A model generated the notes under the pieces. The model was not told where the DNA came from. It saw only the letters and a list, made by a program, of their open reading frames with translations, and searched no databases. Shown here in pieces: positions 25,419 to 34,265 of a stretch of DNA of 35,422 nt. Origin of the DNA: Trichococcus pasteurii (GTDB lineage: Bacteria; Bacillota; Bacilli; Lactobacillales; Aerococcaceae); contig NZ_FONM01000024.1 of assembly GCF_900112935.1 (NCBI RefSeq), forward strand, positions 1 through 35,422. The letters run 5' to 3'. The position numbers were made by a program, and so were the translations under genes. Every line of letters starts with the position of its first letter. The first letter of the stretch is position 1.

Positions 25419-26690
25419 CTATTTGGAAACATACAGAACGACACCGTGCGGAGCGATGAAAGCCGTCTCCACATCCGCAATCGACACTGTCCGGTTTTCC
25501 CAAACTTCATGCAGATCTCCGCCGATTGTCCGCAGCCATCCCTCGACGGATTCAGGTAAACGAGCCGGATCATCCGACAGATTGAAGCAAGCAACATATT
25601 TCCTGGCGTCACTTTCTGAAACCCAGATCACCAAATCATCCTTCCGGTACACTTCCCTTGCATCGCGCCCGTTCTGATGCGCATCGATCAGGTAAGGATC
25701 GGTCAACAGCGAACGCGTCCAGTCATCCAATTTCCGCAGATCGCCACCGAACATAAGCGGCGAACGGAAAATCGACCAGAGCGTCATCAGGGAGCGCTGT
25801 TCATCCTTCGTGAACCGCGTCATGCGCGCTTCGGATCCGTCGGCAACGGTCCGGGTACCGATATGGCCCAACGGCAGCATGTCGCAATCCGGCCAGGTGC
25901 CGGATCCGACAAAAGCCGACCACTTTCCGCAGCGTCCGAACATGTCATACAGCTGATTCCAGTTGTCCCACAAATCGTCCGTCAGCCGCCACATATTCGC
26001 ATGCCGTTGGAAAAAGGTGCCGAACTCGATCGGGGCGGGTCCCGGCGAGAGGCTCAACACCATCGGCCTGCCGCAGCCGTCGATGGCTTTCCGGATCAGC
26101 TCAATTTCGCCTGTATGGGTTCCGTATAATTTCGAATCGGCGATGTCATCGACTTTCAGGAAGTCGACTCCCCAGTCAGCATATAAAGCCAAAAGCGAAT
26201 CGTAATAGGCTTGTGCGCCTTCTTTCGATGCATCCACGCCGTACATATCCGTGTTCCACGGGCAGATGGAATTTTCATCCGCAATGTCCCGAGCCGTTTT
26301 TTGCGTACCCCAAATTTTCGTATTGTTGTGCACCGCCTGCCTCGGAATGCCGCGCATGATATGGATGCCGAAATTCAGTCCCATTCCGTGGACCGCATCC
26401 GCCAACGGTTTGAACCCTTGTCCCCCTCGGCTTGAAGGGAATCGATTTTCGGCAGGGATCAGTCGACTGTAATTATCCTGACGAAGTTCGGTGAATGGGT
26501 GATAGGCGCAGGAATCAGCGCGCGGCTCATACCACTGGATATCCACGACGACGTATTCCCAACCGTAGTCCTTCAAGCTTTTCGCCATCATTTCGGCGTT
26601 GCCCAATACTTCCGATTCCGTCACGCTGGCTCCAAAAGAGTCCCAGCTGTTCCAACCTTTTGGTGGTGTCTGTGCGTAACTTCTAAACAT
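25419..26690 (-). CDS. GH27 glycoside hydrolase, probable beta-L-arabinopyranosidase (alpha-galactosidase family)
   Basis: This 423-residue enzyme has the GH27 opening TPPKGWNSWDSFG. The nucleophile is Asp181 (FLKVDDIADS) and the acid/base is probably Asp239 (RLTDD, the R-x3-D pattern). In alpha-galactosidases the strand after GYEYV carries two aspartates; here it reads VVVDIQWYEP, so the second is Ile51. Geobacillus Abp, a beta-L-arabinopyranosidase, has Ile at this place as far as I recall. Together with the GH127, GH51 and GH43 neighbours this favours arabinopyranosidase activity. No signal peptide, so intracellular. AAGGAGG precedes ATG 26690, inside the last codons of GH127 (8-nt overlap). 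Confidence 0.88.
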   Translation of the reverse strand: MFRSYAQTPPKGWNSWDSFGASVTESEVLGNAEMMAKSLKDYGWEYVVVDIQWYEPRADSCAYHPFTELRQDNYSRLIPAENRFPSSRGGQGFKPLADAVHGMGLNFGIHIMRGIPRQAVHNNTKIWGTQKTARDIADENSICPWNTDMYGVDASKEGAQAYYDSLLALYADWGVDFLKVDDIADSKLYGTHTGEIELIRKAIDGCGRPMVLSLSPGPAPIEFGTFFQRHANMWRLTDDLWDNWNQLYDMFGRCGKWSAFVGSGTWPDCDMLPLGHIGTRTVADGSEARMTRFTKDEQRSLMTLWSIFRSPLMFGGDLRKLDDWTRSLLTDPYLIDAHQNGRDAREVYRKDDLVIWVSESDARKYVACFNLSDDPARLPESVEGWLRTIGGDLHEVWENRTVSIADVETAFIAPHGVVLYVSK

Positions 26691-28671
26691 GCGTGTCCTC
26701 CTTATCAACCCATACCTGCATCTCCCCCAAAGACCGATTGCCACAGCTGTAGTAAGGGATGAACGTCAGTTTTTTGGGAATGGCTTTCGGTTTCTGACGG
26801 ACACGGTACAATTTGTATTGCCACTCATCCTCCATCACTTGCAGCTCGCCTTCCGCTTCCAGGCAGACGATATCACCGAGCAGCTGATCCGATCGGAAAC
26901 GCGGTCGGATCGTTCCGGTCAGCGCCAGCAGATGCAACTGTTTCCCATTGTCCTGTTCTTCCATGCAATAAACGAAGGGCCCACGTTGCAGCGCGACTTT
27001 GCCCTTATCCGCTTTGACGAGCGGGTGCGCTTCTAGTTCATTGATGGCGATGGTGTAGCTCAATTCAATTTTCGCTGATTCGGACACTACAGTAACGTAG
27101 GTGTAGCCATTGCATGTGTCGGCAACCGTTTCTTCGCCGTCCACAATCAGCAGTGGATCCGACGCCCAGTAAGGGATGCGGATGCCCAAACGCAGCCGTT
27201 CAGAGGATGCTTTTTCAACCGTGATGACGGTCCGGCCCGTTTCCGAAAACGTATGGCTTTGCCGAATCGTGTAAAGTTTGCCGTCCTGCTCCCCGGCCAG
27301 TTCGCTGTCGATGAACAGATTCAGCAGCACTTCATCGGTTTTTTGCGTGAAGGCGTATCTTCCGACAGCGGGCAGCGTGCGCGCCAAGTTCGGCGGACAG
27401 CAGGCGCAGCCGAACCAGGAAGGCCGCGTCGCTTTCACATGGCTCTTGTCCGGATTCAGGGCGCTCGCTTGCGGATCCACCTCCAACGGATTGACATAGA
27501 AGAAGTGTTTCCCGTCCAAGGCCATGCCGCTGATGATGCCGTTGTAGAGCGTCCTTTCCATGATGTCCGCATAGCGGCTGTCGGTTTCGCTTTTCAAGAG
27601 TTCATTCGAAAAATTCAGCAGTCCGATCGCCGCACATGTTTCGCAGTACATCAGATCGTTCGGCAGATCATAATCATAGGTGAAGGCTTCCCCGCGAACG
27701 GTTGAACCGATGCCGCCTGTCACGTACATCCGTTTTTGGACGATGTTATCCCAAATTTTTTTCGCCGCAGCAACCAATTTTTCATTTTTCTGGTAATGTC
27801 CGGCACCCGCCATCGCCAGCGCCATATAGACCAACCGGACAGCATGCCCTCTGGCCGTATCCTGTTCGACGACAGGCTTATCCGCTTGATGGTAGACGGC
27901 ATTGATGACAGGCTTTGGTCCTTGCTTCAATCCCAAGCGGTCATTTTCTTCCAGTTGGTCCGCAAAGAAATCAGGATTCTCGCCGCGAACATCCAGGAAG
28001 TAGACGCTCAAATCCAAGTATTTCCGGTTGCCCGTCAACTCATACAGGCGCACAAGCGCGAGTTCGATTTCCTGGTGGCCATCGCTGCCGTCGATTTTCC
28101 CTTCCGCTTTGCCGAAATGCGCTTCGATGCATGCGATCGCTTTGTCGGCGATCTGAAGCAACCGCTCGGAACCGGTCGCTTCCTTAAAGGCGATGGCGGC
28201 TTCGATCAGGTGGCCAATACAGTACAATTCATGGCTTTCGAACAACCTTCTGAATTTCAGTTGCGGGGCATCGATCTGATAATAGGTGCTCAAATACCCA
28301 TCTTCAGCCTGCGCCGCTTCCAAAAGGTCGATTGTTTCCTCCACTTGGGCGACCAAAGCTTCATCCTGCTCCAACGCGAGCGTGTTGGCTGCCGCTTCGA
28401 TCCATTTGTACAAGTCGCTGTCCTGGAAAAGCCAGCCGTAATGATGCCCTTCCTTCAGACCCGCCGCTATCTTGAAGTTTTCGATCACATGGCTTTTTTC
28501 CGTCGGGATGGTCGCATCGTCCCGTTCGCTTTCGATGGTGATGTTCCCTCTGTCGTTCAGGACATCCCATTGGAAAGGAATCATTTCCTCTTTCACCAGT
28601 TGCCTGTACTTCAGCCAGAAGCTGTCTGACACTGTCACTTTCGGTTGTTTCTGAAGCAATTGTCTATTCAT
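26683..28671 (-). CDS. Beta-L-arabinofuranosidase, glycoside hydrolase family 127
   Basis: This is a 662-residue GH127 enzyme that releases beta-L-arabinofuranose from oligosaccharides. The zinc-cysteine active site is intact: Glu344 and Cys346 in CETCAA, and Cys422, Cys424 and Cys425 in GCACCPPN. These match Glu338, Cys340, Cys415, Cys417 and Cys418 of the Bifidobacterium enzyme HypBA1, so Cys424 should be the nucleophile. No signal peptide, so it acts on imported sugars. GAGGA lies 6 nt before the ATG. The 132 nt upstream hold no strong promoter, and it is probably part of the same operon as the genes to its right. Confidence 0.94.
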   Translation of the reverse strand: MNRQLLQKQPKVTVSDSFWLKYRQLVKEEMIPFQWDVLNDRGNITIESERDDATIPTEKSHVIENFKIAAGLKEGHHYGWLFQDSDLYKWIEAAANTLALEQDEALVAQVEETIDLLEAAQAEDGYLSTYYQIDAPQLKFRRLFESHELYCIGHLIEAAIAFKEATGSERLLQIADKAIACIEAHFGKAEGKIDGSDGHQEIELALVRLYELTGNRKYLDLSVYFLDVRGENPDFFADQLEENDRLGLKQGPKPVINAVYHQADKPVVEQDTARGHAVRLVYMALAMAGAGHYQKNEKLVAAAKKIWDNIVQKRMYVTGGIGSTVRGEAFTYDYDLPNDLMYCETCAAIGLLNFSNELLKSETDSRYADIMERTLYNGIISGMALDGKHFFYVNPLEVDPQASALNPDKSHVKATRPSWFGCACCPPNLARTLPAVGRYAFTQKTDEVLLNLFIDSELAGEQDGKLYTIRQSHTFSETGRTVITVEKASSERLRLGIRIPYWASDPLLIVDGEETVADTCNGYTYVTVVSESAKIELSYTIAINELEAHPLVKADKGKVALQRGPFVYCMEEQDNGKQLHLLALTGTIRPRFRSDQLLGDIVCLEAEGELQVMEDEWQYKLYRVRQKPKAIPKKLTFIPYYSCGNRSLGEMQVWVDKEDTHV

Positions 28672-28803
28672 TTTGTGTCCTCATTTCATCCAATTTTCAT
28701 CCTGATTTCATGCCGGGATACAAGAAAAGCCACCAGCAAGCCGGCAGCTATTCTTGTTCTTTTATGAGCGTTAATACAAATGTGGCGCCTGTTGTAGATG
28801 GAT

Positions 28804-29040
28804 TTACCACTTACCCAAAGGGCAGCGTTTGTCCTGCAGGCTGGCACGGAAGCGCACGAAGCAGCCGCAATGCTGACAGGTATGTTCCGAAAGTGCAGTG
28901 CACACATTGCAGACCGCCAGCCGCTGGTCCCGCAGTTTTTCGGAAGCGTGGTTCAGCTCCATCGACAATTGTTCATCAATAGCGGTCTCGATATCCATCT
29001 CCATCATCTGATTGTGGCGTTCGCAGCCTTTGCAGGTCAT
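28804..29040 (-). CDS. Small six-cysteine protein (DUF6171-like)
   Basis: This is a 78-residue protein with a CxxC at Cys3/Cys6, a second at Cys44/Cys47, CxxCGC at Cys55, Cys58 and Cys60, and Cys73 in the ending CPLGKW. The pattern suggests one or two zinc sites. I recall it as DUF6171, without known function. The start is firm: AAGGA lies 8 nt before ATG 29040, and only one base separates it from the GH51 stop (TGA-C-ATG), so it is co-translated with the arabinan enzymes. Confidence 0.78.
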   Translation of the reverse strand: MTCKGCERHNQMMEMDIETAIDEQLSMELNHASEKLRDQRLAVCNVCTALSEHTCQHCGCFVRFRASLQDKRCPLGKW

Positions 29041-29041
29041 G

Positions 29042-30505
29042 TCAGTTTTCCTTTGCGTATACGGAAACAACACTCATCGGAGGCAAGGTGATCGTCACTT
29101 CATTGCCATCCACTGAGAAATCAGTGAATGCTTGTTTTGCAACAGCTTCAGGATTTTCGAACGAGTTATGATCATCCATCTTGCTTCCGAAAACCCCTTC
29201 TGCTGTCACTTCCCCGACTGCGCCATCGACAAGGCTCAACATGACGGTTTCTGCGTCAGTCAGACTGTAATTGCAGAAGGATGCCGTCATGACGCCGTCT
29301 TTTTTGGATACGGTGTAACTGGTCGTGCCGGAAACGGCACCATCCGCGTCCACAAGGGTTGCGTCCTGGTGGTTTTTGTACAGATCGAACACATGATAGG
29401 TAGGGGTCTTGATCATTTCTGCGCCTTCGGTCAGGATCATGGCCTGCAGTACGTTGACCATTTGGGCAATGTTCGCCATCTGCACGCGTTCTGCATGCTT
29501 ATGGAAAATGTTCAGAGTCAGGCTTGCGATCATCGCGTCCCGGATCGTGTTCTGTTGGTACAGGAAGCCAGGGTTTGTGCCCGGTTCCACTGCCAGCCAG
29601 GAGCCCCATTCATCCACAATCAGACCTACGCGTTTGTCAGGATCGTATTTATCCATGATCGTGCTGTGGCGCGTGATCAATTCATCCATCTTCAAGGCGC
29701 TGTCGATCAGCGAGAACCATTCTTTTTCAGGGAACCCCAACGCCGGACGCTTGTCTTCCCATACGGAAGCCAACGCATAATGGTGCAGGCTGATGCCGTC
29801 CATGAACGGTGCCGCATTCTTCATCAGCACATCCATCCAGTTGTAATCATCGATGTTCGGCCCGCAGGCGATTTTGTAAAGCGGCTCTTTCGTGTACTGT
29901 CTGACGTAGGTTTGGTATCGGCGGTACAGATCAGCGTAATATTCCGGCCGCATGTTGCCGCCGCAGCCCCAGCTCTCATTGCCGACGCCGAAGAATCTGA
30001 CTTTCCAAGGCTCATCCTGGCCATTTTCGCGTCGTAATTTCGACATCGGTGAAATGCCGTCCATCGTCATGTATTCGACCCATTCCTGCATCTCTTGGAC
30101 CGTGCCGCTGCCGACGTTGCCGTTGATGTAGGCTTCCGCCCCGACCTGTCTGCATAATTCAAAGAACTCATGCGTACCGAAATGGTTGTTTTCCGTCACG
30201 CCGCCCCAGTGGGTATTCACGATGGTGGCGCGCTCTTCGGTAGGGCCGATGCCGTCTTTCCAGTGGTACTCGTCCGCAAAGCAGCCGCCCGGCCAGCGGA
30301 TGACCGGAACCTTGATGGCTTTGAGGGCCTCCACAACATCTTGTCTGATGCCATTGACGTTCGGGATTTCCGAATCGGCTCCCACCCAGACACCTTCATA
30401 AATGCATCTGCCCAGATGCTCCGCAAATTGACCGTATATATAACGGCTGATTTTCCCTTTTTCCCTGTTCAAAGTTACTTGTATCTTATTCAAATCGCTA
30501 TCCAT
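29042..30505 (-). CDS. abfA: Alpha-L-arabinofuranosidase, glycoside hydrolase family 51
   Basis: This is a 487-residue intracellular GH51 enzyme that removes alpha-L-arabinofuranose from arabinan and arabinoxylan oligosaccharides. The acid/base Glu177 is in [13 protein letters not shown] and the nucleophile Glu299 in [28 protein letters not shown] (70-88) is a strong family signature. Length is typical. The ATG at 30505 has AGAAGG directly adjacent, which is tight; TTG 30493 (DLNKIQ side) is possible. It begins 5 nt after the GH43 gene stop. Confidence 0.95.
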   Translation of the reverse strand: MDSDLNKIQVTLNREKGKISRYIYGQFAEHLGRCIYEGVWVGADSEIPNVNGIRQDVVEALKAIKVPVIRWPGGCFADEYHWKDGIGPTEERATIVNTHWGGVTENNHFGTHEFFELCRQVGAEAYINGNVGSGTVQEMQEWVEYMTMDGISPMSKLRRENGQDEPWKVRFFGVGNESWGCGGNMRPEYYADLYRRYQTYVRQYTKEPLYKIACGPNIDDYNWMDVLMKNAAPFMDGISLHHYALASVWEDKRPALGFPEKEWFSLIDSALKMDELITRHSTIMDKYDPDKRVGLIVDEWGSWLAVEPGTNPGFLYQQNTIRDAMIASLTLNIFHKHAERVQMANIAQMVNVLQAMILTEGAEMIKTPTYHVFDLYKNHQDATLVDADGAVSGTTSYTVSKKDGVMTASFCNYSLTDAETVMLSLVDGAVGEVTAEGVFGSKMDDHNSFENPEAVAKQAFTDFSVDGNEVTITLPPMSVVSVYAKEN

Positions 30506-30510
30506 CCCTT

Positions 30511-31464
30511 CTAGTCATTGTCAATTCCGGGTTCACCGAAAATCGGAAACCCATTATCGCTCCAAGAAAATACTTGCGCATGCGCATGGCGATCGGGCAC
30601 ATCCAACGGATCGCCTTCCGTCACGATTTTCGGACGCGCGTGGTAGATCAGCACATCGTTCTCTCCGTCTTCGCTGCGGGTGAAGCTATTGTGGCCCGGC
30701 CCGAAAAGCTGGTTCTTGGCGGAACTCCGGAAGACCGGTTCCGCCAGTTTGTGCCAGTTGTAGCCGTCCAACAGATCGCTTTCGGCATCCGCCCACAACA
30801 GGCCCATGCAATAATTTTCATCGGTCGCGCTGCCGGAATAGGTGATGAAGACTTTGCCGTTGCGGATGATGACCGCCGGCCCTTCGTTCACCAGGAAACC
30901 GATTTTTTCCCAATCATATTCCGGAATGCTCAGGAGCGTCTGCTTGCCGCAGAGGGTCCACGGGTTCTGCATTTCGGAAATATATAGATTGGAATTGCCT
31001 GGAATGGCCGGGTCTTTCTGGGCCCAGACATAATAGAGCTTGTTGCCCAATTCGAAGGTAGTCGCATCCAGACTGAAACTTTCGAAGGCTGTTTTGACTT
31101 GGCCTTTTTCGATCCATTTGCCGGTCAGCGGGTTTTCGCTGTCGCACTCCAGCACGTACATGCGGTGCTGGAACGTCCCTTTGGCCACCTCATCCGTTCC
31201 CGCCGCGGCGAAGTAGATGTACCAACGCCCTTGGATCAGATGGATTTCCGGCGCCCAGATCAGGCTGCTCATCGGACCTGTCGCGTGCGCGTCCCAGACG
31301 CTGGCGCGTTCGCCGTTTTCCAGTTCGTTCAGACTTTTCGCGCGGCGCACTTCGATCTCCTGATAGCCGGGCACCGAGCCTGTGAAATAATAATAGCCGT
31401 CCGTATGTTTATAGACCCATGGATCCGCTCTTTCGATCACGATCGGGTTTTTGTAGTTTGTCAT
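30511..31464 (-). CDS. GH43 glycoside hydrolase, intracellular arabinosidase
   Basis: This is a 317-residue five-bladed beta-propeller enzyme. The GH43 triad is Asp14 ([10 protein letters not shown]), Asp133 (SLDATTFE) and Glu194 (LVNEGPAV). The domain fills the protein, with no added carbohydrate-binding module and no signal peptide. It probably releases arabinose from alpha-1,5-arabino-oligosaccharides, but xylosidase activity cannot be excluded. The start is uncertain: ATG 31464 fits the usual N-terminus, while TTG 31476 has GAGG at a better distance and GTG 31485 is in frame. Confidence 0.88.
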   Translation of the reverse strand: MTNYKNPIVIERADPWVYKHTDGYYYFTGSVPGYQEIEVRRAKSLNELENGERASVWDAHATGPMSSLIWAPEIHLIQGRWYIYFAAAGTDEVAKGTFQHRMYVLECDSENPLTGKWIEKGQVKTAFESFSLDATTFELGNKLYYVWAQKDPAIPGNSNLYISEMQNPWTLCGKQTLLSIPEYDWEKIGFLVNEGPAVIIRNGKVFITYSGSATDENYCMGLLWADAESDLLDGYNWHKLAEPVFRSSAKNQLFGPGHNSFTRSEDGENDVLIYHARPKIVTEGDPLDVPDRHAHAQVFSWSDNGFPIFGEPGIDND

Positions 31465-31501
31465 AGTCTTACCCAAAGCATCCACCTCTTTATTCTTTAC
31501 T

Positions 31502-32947
31502 CTAATCTTCTATAGTTTTGATGCCTAACAGGGCTTCCCCTTGATCGGACATCCCTGAAAAAGTCGTCGTTTCGACTCCGTTCACTTCATCCCATTGTTT
31601 GATGAAGTAGCCTTTGTATTCGGTAAAATTCAGGACCAAGCTGGATTCGTTCGGCAATTCCGAACTCTTCCAATAGCCTCCGCCTTGGCCGTAAACAAGA
31701 TGCGTTGCGGTCAAAGTCAGCGCCAGTTCCTCTTCATATTCGGCATCGATCGCGTTGTCCATTTTGTAGAAGCGGTAATCTCCAGCTATATCCTCTGTTT
31801 CCAAAGCGGCAAGCGACTCTCCGGCATATCTCAGCGGTGCAACAACCGGCCAACCGTCAGAATTGAAGAACAATTGATGCACCCGCACTTCATTTTGCTC
31901 ACCCTTATTCGGGAAGCGCGCGTGAAAAATGATGTAGTACTTATCTTCCACTTCATCATAATAGGCTGAATTATGCCCCGGCGACACATAGCCGCCGACC
32001 GGGATATCCTGCTCATTCGTGATCGCAAAATTACCGATAAGCTTGGTGCCGTAATCTTTTATCGCCTCATCGTCGAAAAAGCTGCCTGCTTCACCCTTGG
32101 CAGCGATCATCGCATTGCCGCTTGCGTCCTCATACGGCCCATCGGGATTCTTCGATCGCGCGACCCTGATGTTGTAGCCGCCGCTTGCATCCAAGCCACC
32201 AAAGGACAAGAACAGATAATAATAGTCTGTATCTTTATTGTACAGAATATAGGGGGCTTCGATCCGGCTGTGATTGCCGCCCAACAATTTTTTGCCATAA
32301 CCTTGATTTTCTTTAGGAAAACCTGTTCCGGAGTCCATCTCTAGTATAAAAATGCCTCCCGAGTAAGATCCATAAACCATCCATAGCCTATCTTCCTCAT
32401 CGTAAAAAACGTGGGGATCAATGACGTTCGGCTCTTCCGTTGCATCGAACGGCTCGCCGGTCACGCTCTCAGTTCCGGATGTCAAAAAGATGCCTTTGTC
32501 CTCGTATGGCCCTTCGATCGAATCCGATACAGCCACCCCTAAAGTCGACAGCGGGCTGCTGCCTTCGCAGGAACAATAATAAAGGTAATATTTCCCGTCC
32601 TTCAGCTGGGTTATGTCGCTTGCCCAGAGCGTATCCGTTCTGGAATAATAGAAACTATCCGCCAATGAAACGGAGACGTCATCGAACAGCTTGCTTGTCG
32701 ACACACTGGTCGCCAATTGTTCCCAGTTCATCAAGTCCGGGCTCTTCGCGAATGCCAGATGGGACCCGATGATATAGTATTGACCCTCTGCAAAAATGAT
32801 CGATGGATCATGGACGGAGGCTTCCTTGAAATCCTGATTCAGGCTTACCACCTCCTGGTTCGGTTCCACTGATGCATTTTTTGCTTCTTCCCCGCAGCCG
32901 GCCAATAATGCCACAGCCGACAGACTAAACAGTATTTTTTTCCGCAC
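31502..32947 (-). CDS. Secreted GH43 lipoprotein, probable endo-1,5-alpha-L-arabinanase
   Basis: This is a 481-residue protein with a lipoprotein signal peptide: RKK, a short hydrophobic run and lipobox LLAGC with Cys18. The GH43 residues are Asp47 (SVHDPSIIF), Asp177 (NVIDPHVF) and Glu230 (SRIEAPYILY); GGNHSRIEAPYI and SPGHNSAYYD resemble endo-arabinanases such as AbnB. A C-terminal beta domain follows from about 390. I chose GTG 32947, with GAGG 8 nt upstream, because it gives a normal signal peptide; ATG 32974 is possible. It is the only exported enzyme of the cluster and probably starts arabinan breakdown outside the membrane. Confidence 0.9.
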   Translation of the reverse strand: MRKKILFSLSAVALLAGCGEEAKNASVEPNQEVVSLNQDFKEASVHDPSIIFAEGQYYIIGSHLAFAKSPDLMNWEQLATSVSTSKLFDDVSVSLADSFYYSRTDTLWASDITQLKDGKYYLYYCSCEGSSPLSTLGVAVSDSIEGPYEDKGIFLTSGTESVTGEPFDATEEPNVIDPHVFYDEEDRLWMVYGSYSGGIFILEMDSGTGFPKENQGYGKKLLGGNHSRIEAPYILYNKDTDYYYLFLSFGGLDASGGYNIRVARSKNPDGPYEDASGNAMIAAKGEAGSFFDDEAIKDYGTKLIGNFAITNEQDIPVGGYVSPGHNSAYYDEVEDKYYIIFHARFPNKGEQNEVRVHQLFFNSDGWPVVAPLRYAGESLAALETEDIAGDYRFYKMDNAIDAEYEEELALTLTATHLVYGQGGGYWKSSELPNESSLVLNFTEYKGYFIKQWDEVNGVETTTFSGMSDQGEALLGIKTIED

Positions 32948-32993
32948 AATCGCAACCTCGACTTTTCTCTTCATTTCTTCTGTTTTTTTGAAA

Positions 32994-33130
32994 TCAAAGG
33001 GACATTTGGTTTGCCAAGCGGATCGCCTTATTGCGCGATTGATAGATGACGAACAGCACTGAATAGATGATGATGCCGATGACATCCAGTGTGCCGATCG
33101 AGAAGAGGAGCAATCCCCCCAGCCAAACAA
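32994..33130 (-). other. Out-of-frame continuation of the small membrane protein gene
   Basis: After the stop at 33131 the -1 frame, beginning at GTA, stays open for 45 codons to TGA at 32994-32996. It reads as a membrane segment plus basic tail: VVWLGGLLLFSIGTLDVI, then IIIYSVLFVIYQSRNKAIR. This looks like the lost C-terminal end of the 33131-33406 protein. The break falls in AGAAAAGGGTAG; one extra base there would join both parts into about 137 residues. Confidence 0.6.
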
Positions 33131-33406
33131 CTACCCTTTTCTGTATTTGATTATTCGCAGACGGCGCACAACAATGATGTTGAAAACACCGATGATCAAC
33201 TGCAGAATCCCGTACCCGACTGCAATGGTGTAGACGGAGTCGATCAAAGAACCGTCGAAATTGATATCGGACGACAGCCCGGAAGAAAGCGCGCCGATTC
33301 CGGATGTTTTGATCCAGGTTGCATATCCCAGTATCGTGACCATGCCATTGATGAGATTCCAGATGGCACCGCCTCTTAATAGGTTTCTTTCTAAAGCCCT
33401 ATTCAT
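33131..33406 (-). CDS. Small membrane protein, probably frameshifted
   Basis: This is a 91-residue protein I do not recognise, with two likely membrane segments (about 11-33 and 57-80) ending in the basic RRLRIIKYRKG. GGGGTG lies 7 nt before ATG 33406, and it starts 14 nt after the permease stop. The reading frame that follows (32994-33130) encodes another hydrophobic segment, so the full protein probably has three or four. Either the gene is broken by a one-base loss, or the base was missed in sequencing, or ribosomes slip -1 on AAAA. Its place between the permeases and GH43 suggests a role near the transporter. Confidence 0.65.
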   Translation of the reverse strand: MNRALERNLLRGGAIWNLINGMVTILGYATWIKTSGIGALSSGLSSDINFDGSLIDSVYTIAVGYGILQLIIGVFNIIVVRRLRIIKYRKG

Positions 33407-33420
33407 CTTTTAACACCCCA

Positions 33421-34260
33421 TTACTTAATTCCTACATTGAGATTCAATGAATCAATGAAATACTTCTGAGCAAAAACGAAAAGCAGCACGGTCGGGATCA
33501 TGGCGATGACCGCAGCGGACATCAATTGCCCGATCATCACATAGTTGCCGTACAAATCCTGCAGCAACTGCAGACCTGCTGTGATCGTCATTTTTTTGAC
33601 GTCGCTCAACACAATGGTTGGCCATAGAAAGTCATTCCATGAGCCAACGAACGAGAACATGCCTGCAACAATCAGGACGGGCTTCACCAACGGAAGAATG
33701 ATGTTTTTGTAGATCACGAAATCCGATGCGCCGTCCATTCTTGCGGACTCATCGTATTCAGCCGGGATATTCTGCATGAATTGGCGGACCAAAAATACAT
33801 TTCCGACACCGCCCAACCCTGGGATGATGACTGCCAAGTACGTGTTCACCCAGCCAAGGGAATCCACTATCTTATAGGAAGGGATGATATTCACGGCTGA
33901 GGGGAACATCGAGATGGCAAGTACGCCATAGAACAAAGCATCCCGGCCTTTGAAGTTGACCCTTGTGTAGCCGAATGCAGCCAAAGAAACGACTACCACA
34001 ACCAACAACGCATGCGTGGTCGAGACAAACAAGGAGTTAAAGAACCACGTGATGATTGGTGCGCTCGACGTGTTCTGCAGCAATTTCAGGTAATTGGTGA
34101 CGATCCAGTTGGCAGGGAACATCCGGAAGCCCACTTCCATGATATCGCCTTGGGATTTGAAGGATGTGAACAGTCCGAAAAGAGCCGGGAACAACCAAGC
34201 AAGCGCCAACAGAATCAGGAATGCATAGGCTAAATATTTTGAAGCATTGTTTTTTCTCAT
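33421..34260 (-). CDS. ABC sugar transporter permease, MalG type
   Basis: This is a 279-residue inner-membrane permease with about six membrane segments. The EAA loop is EYDESARMDGASDFVIYKNIILPLVKP, which docks the ATPase. It pairs with the MalF-type permease encoded just upstream. I chose ATG 34260, with AAGGGG 8 nt upstream; the GTG at 34269 overlaps that site. The substrate is probably an arabino-oligosaccharide, from the enzymes downstream. No ATPase gene is in the window; a shared MsmX-type ATPase elsewhere is usual for such systems. Confidence 0.93.
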   Translation of the reverse strand: MRKNNASKYLAYAFLILLALAWLFPALFGLFTSFKSQGDIMEVGFRMFPANWIVTNYLKLLQNTSSAPIITWFFNSLFVSTTHALLVVVVVSLAAFGYTRVNFKGRDALFYGVLAISMFPSAVNIIPSYKIVDSLGWVNTYLAVIIPGLGGVGNVFLVRQFMQNIPAEYDESARMDGASDFVIYKNIILPLVKPVLIVAGMFSFVGSWNDFLWPTIVLSDVKKMTITAGLQLLQDLYGNYVMIGQLMSAAVIAMIPTVLLFVFAQKYFIDSLNLNVGIK

Positions 34261-34265
34261 CTTTT

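Noticed and set aside
28686-28907. A 73-codon open frame between GH127 and the six-cysteine protein
   Set aside because: It overlaps the six-cysteine gene on the same strand in another frame and lacks a ribosome site.
32948-33130. A 61-codon extension of the GH43 lipoprotein
   Set aside because: It would bury the signal peptide inside the protein; the region instead reads as the lost end of a membrane protein in another frame.
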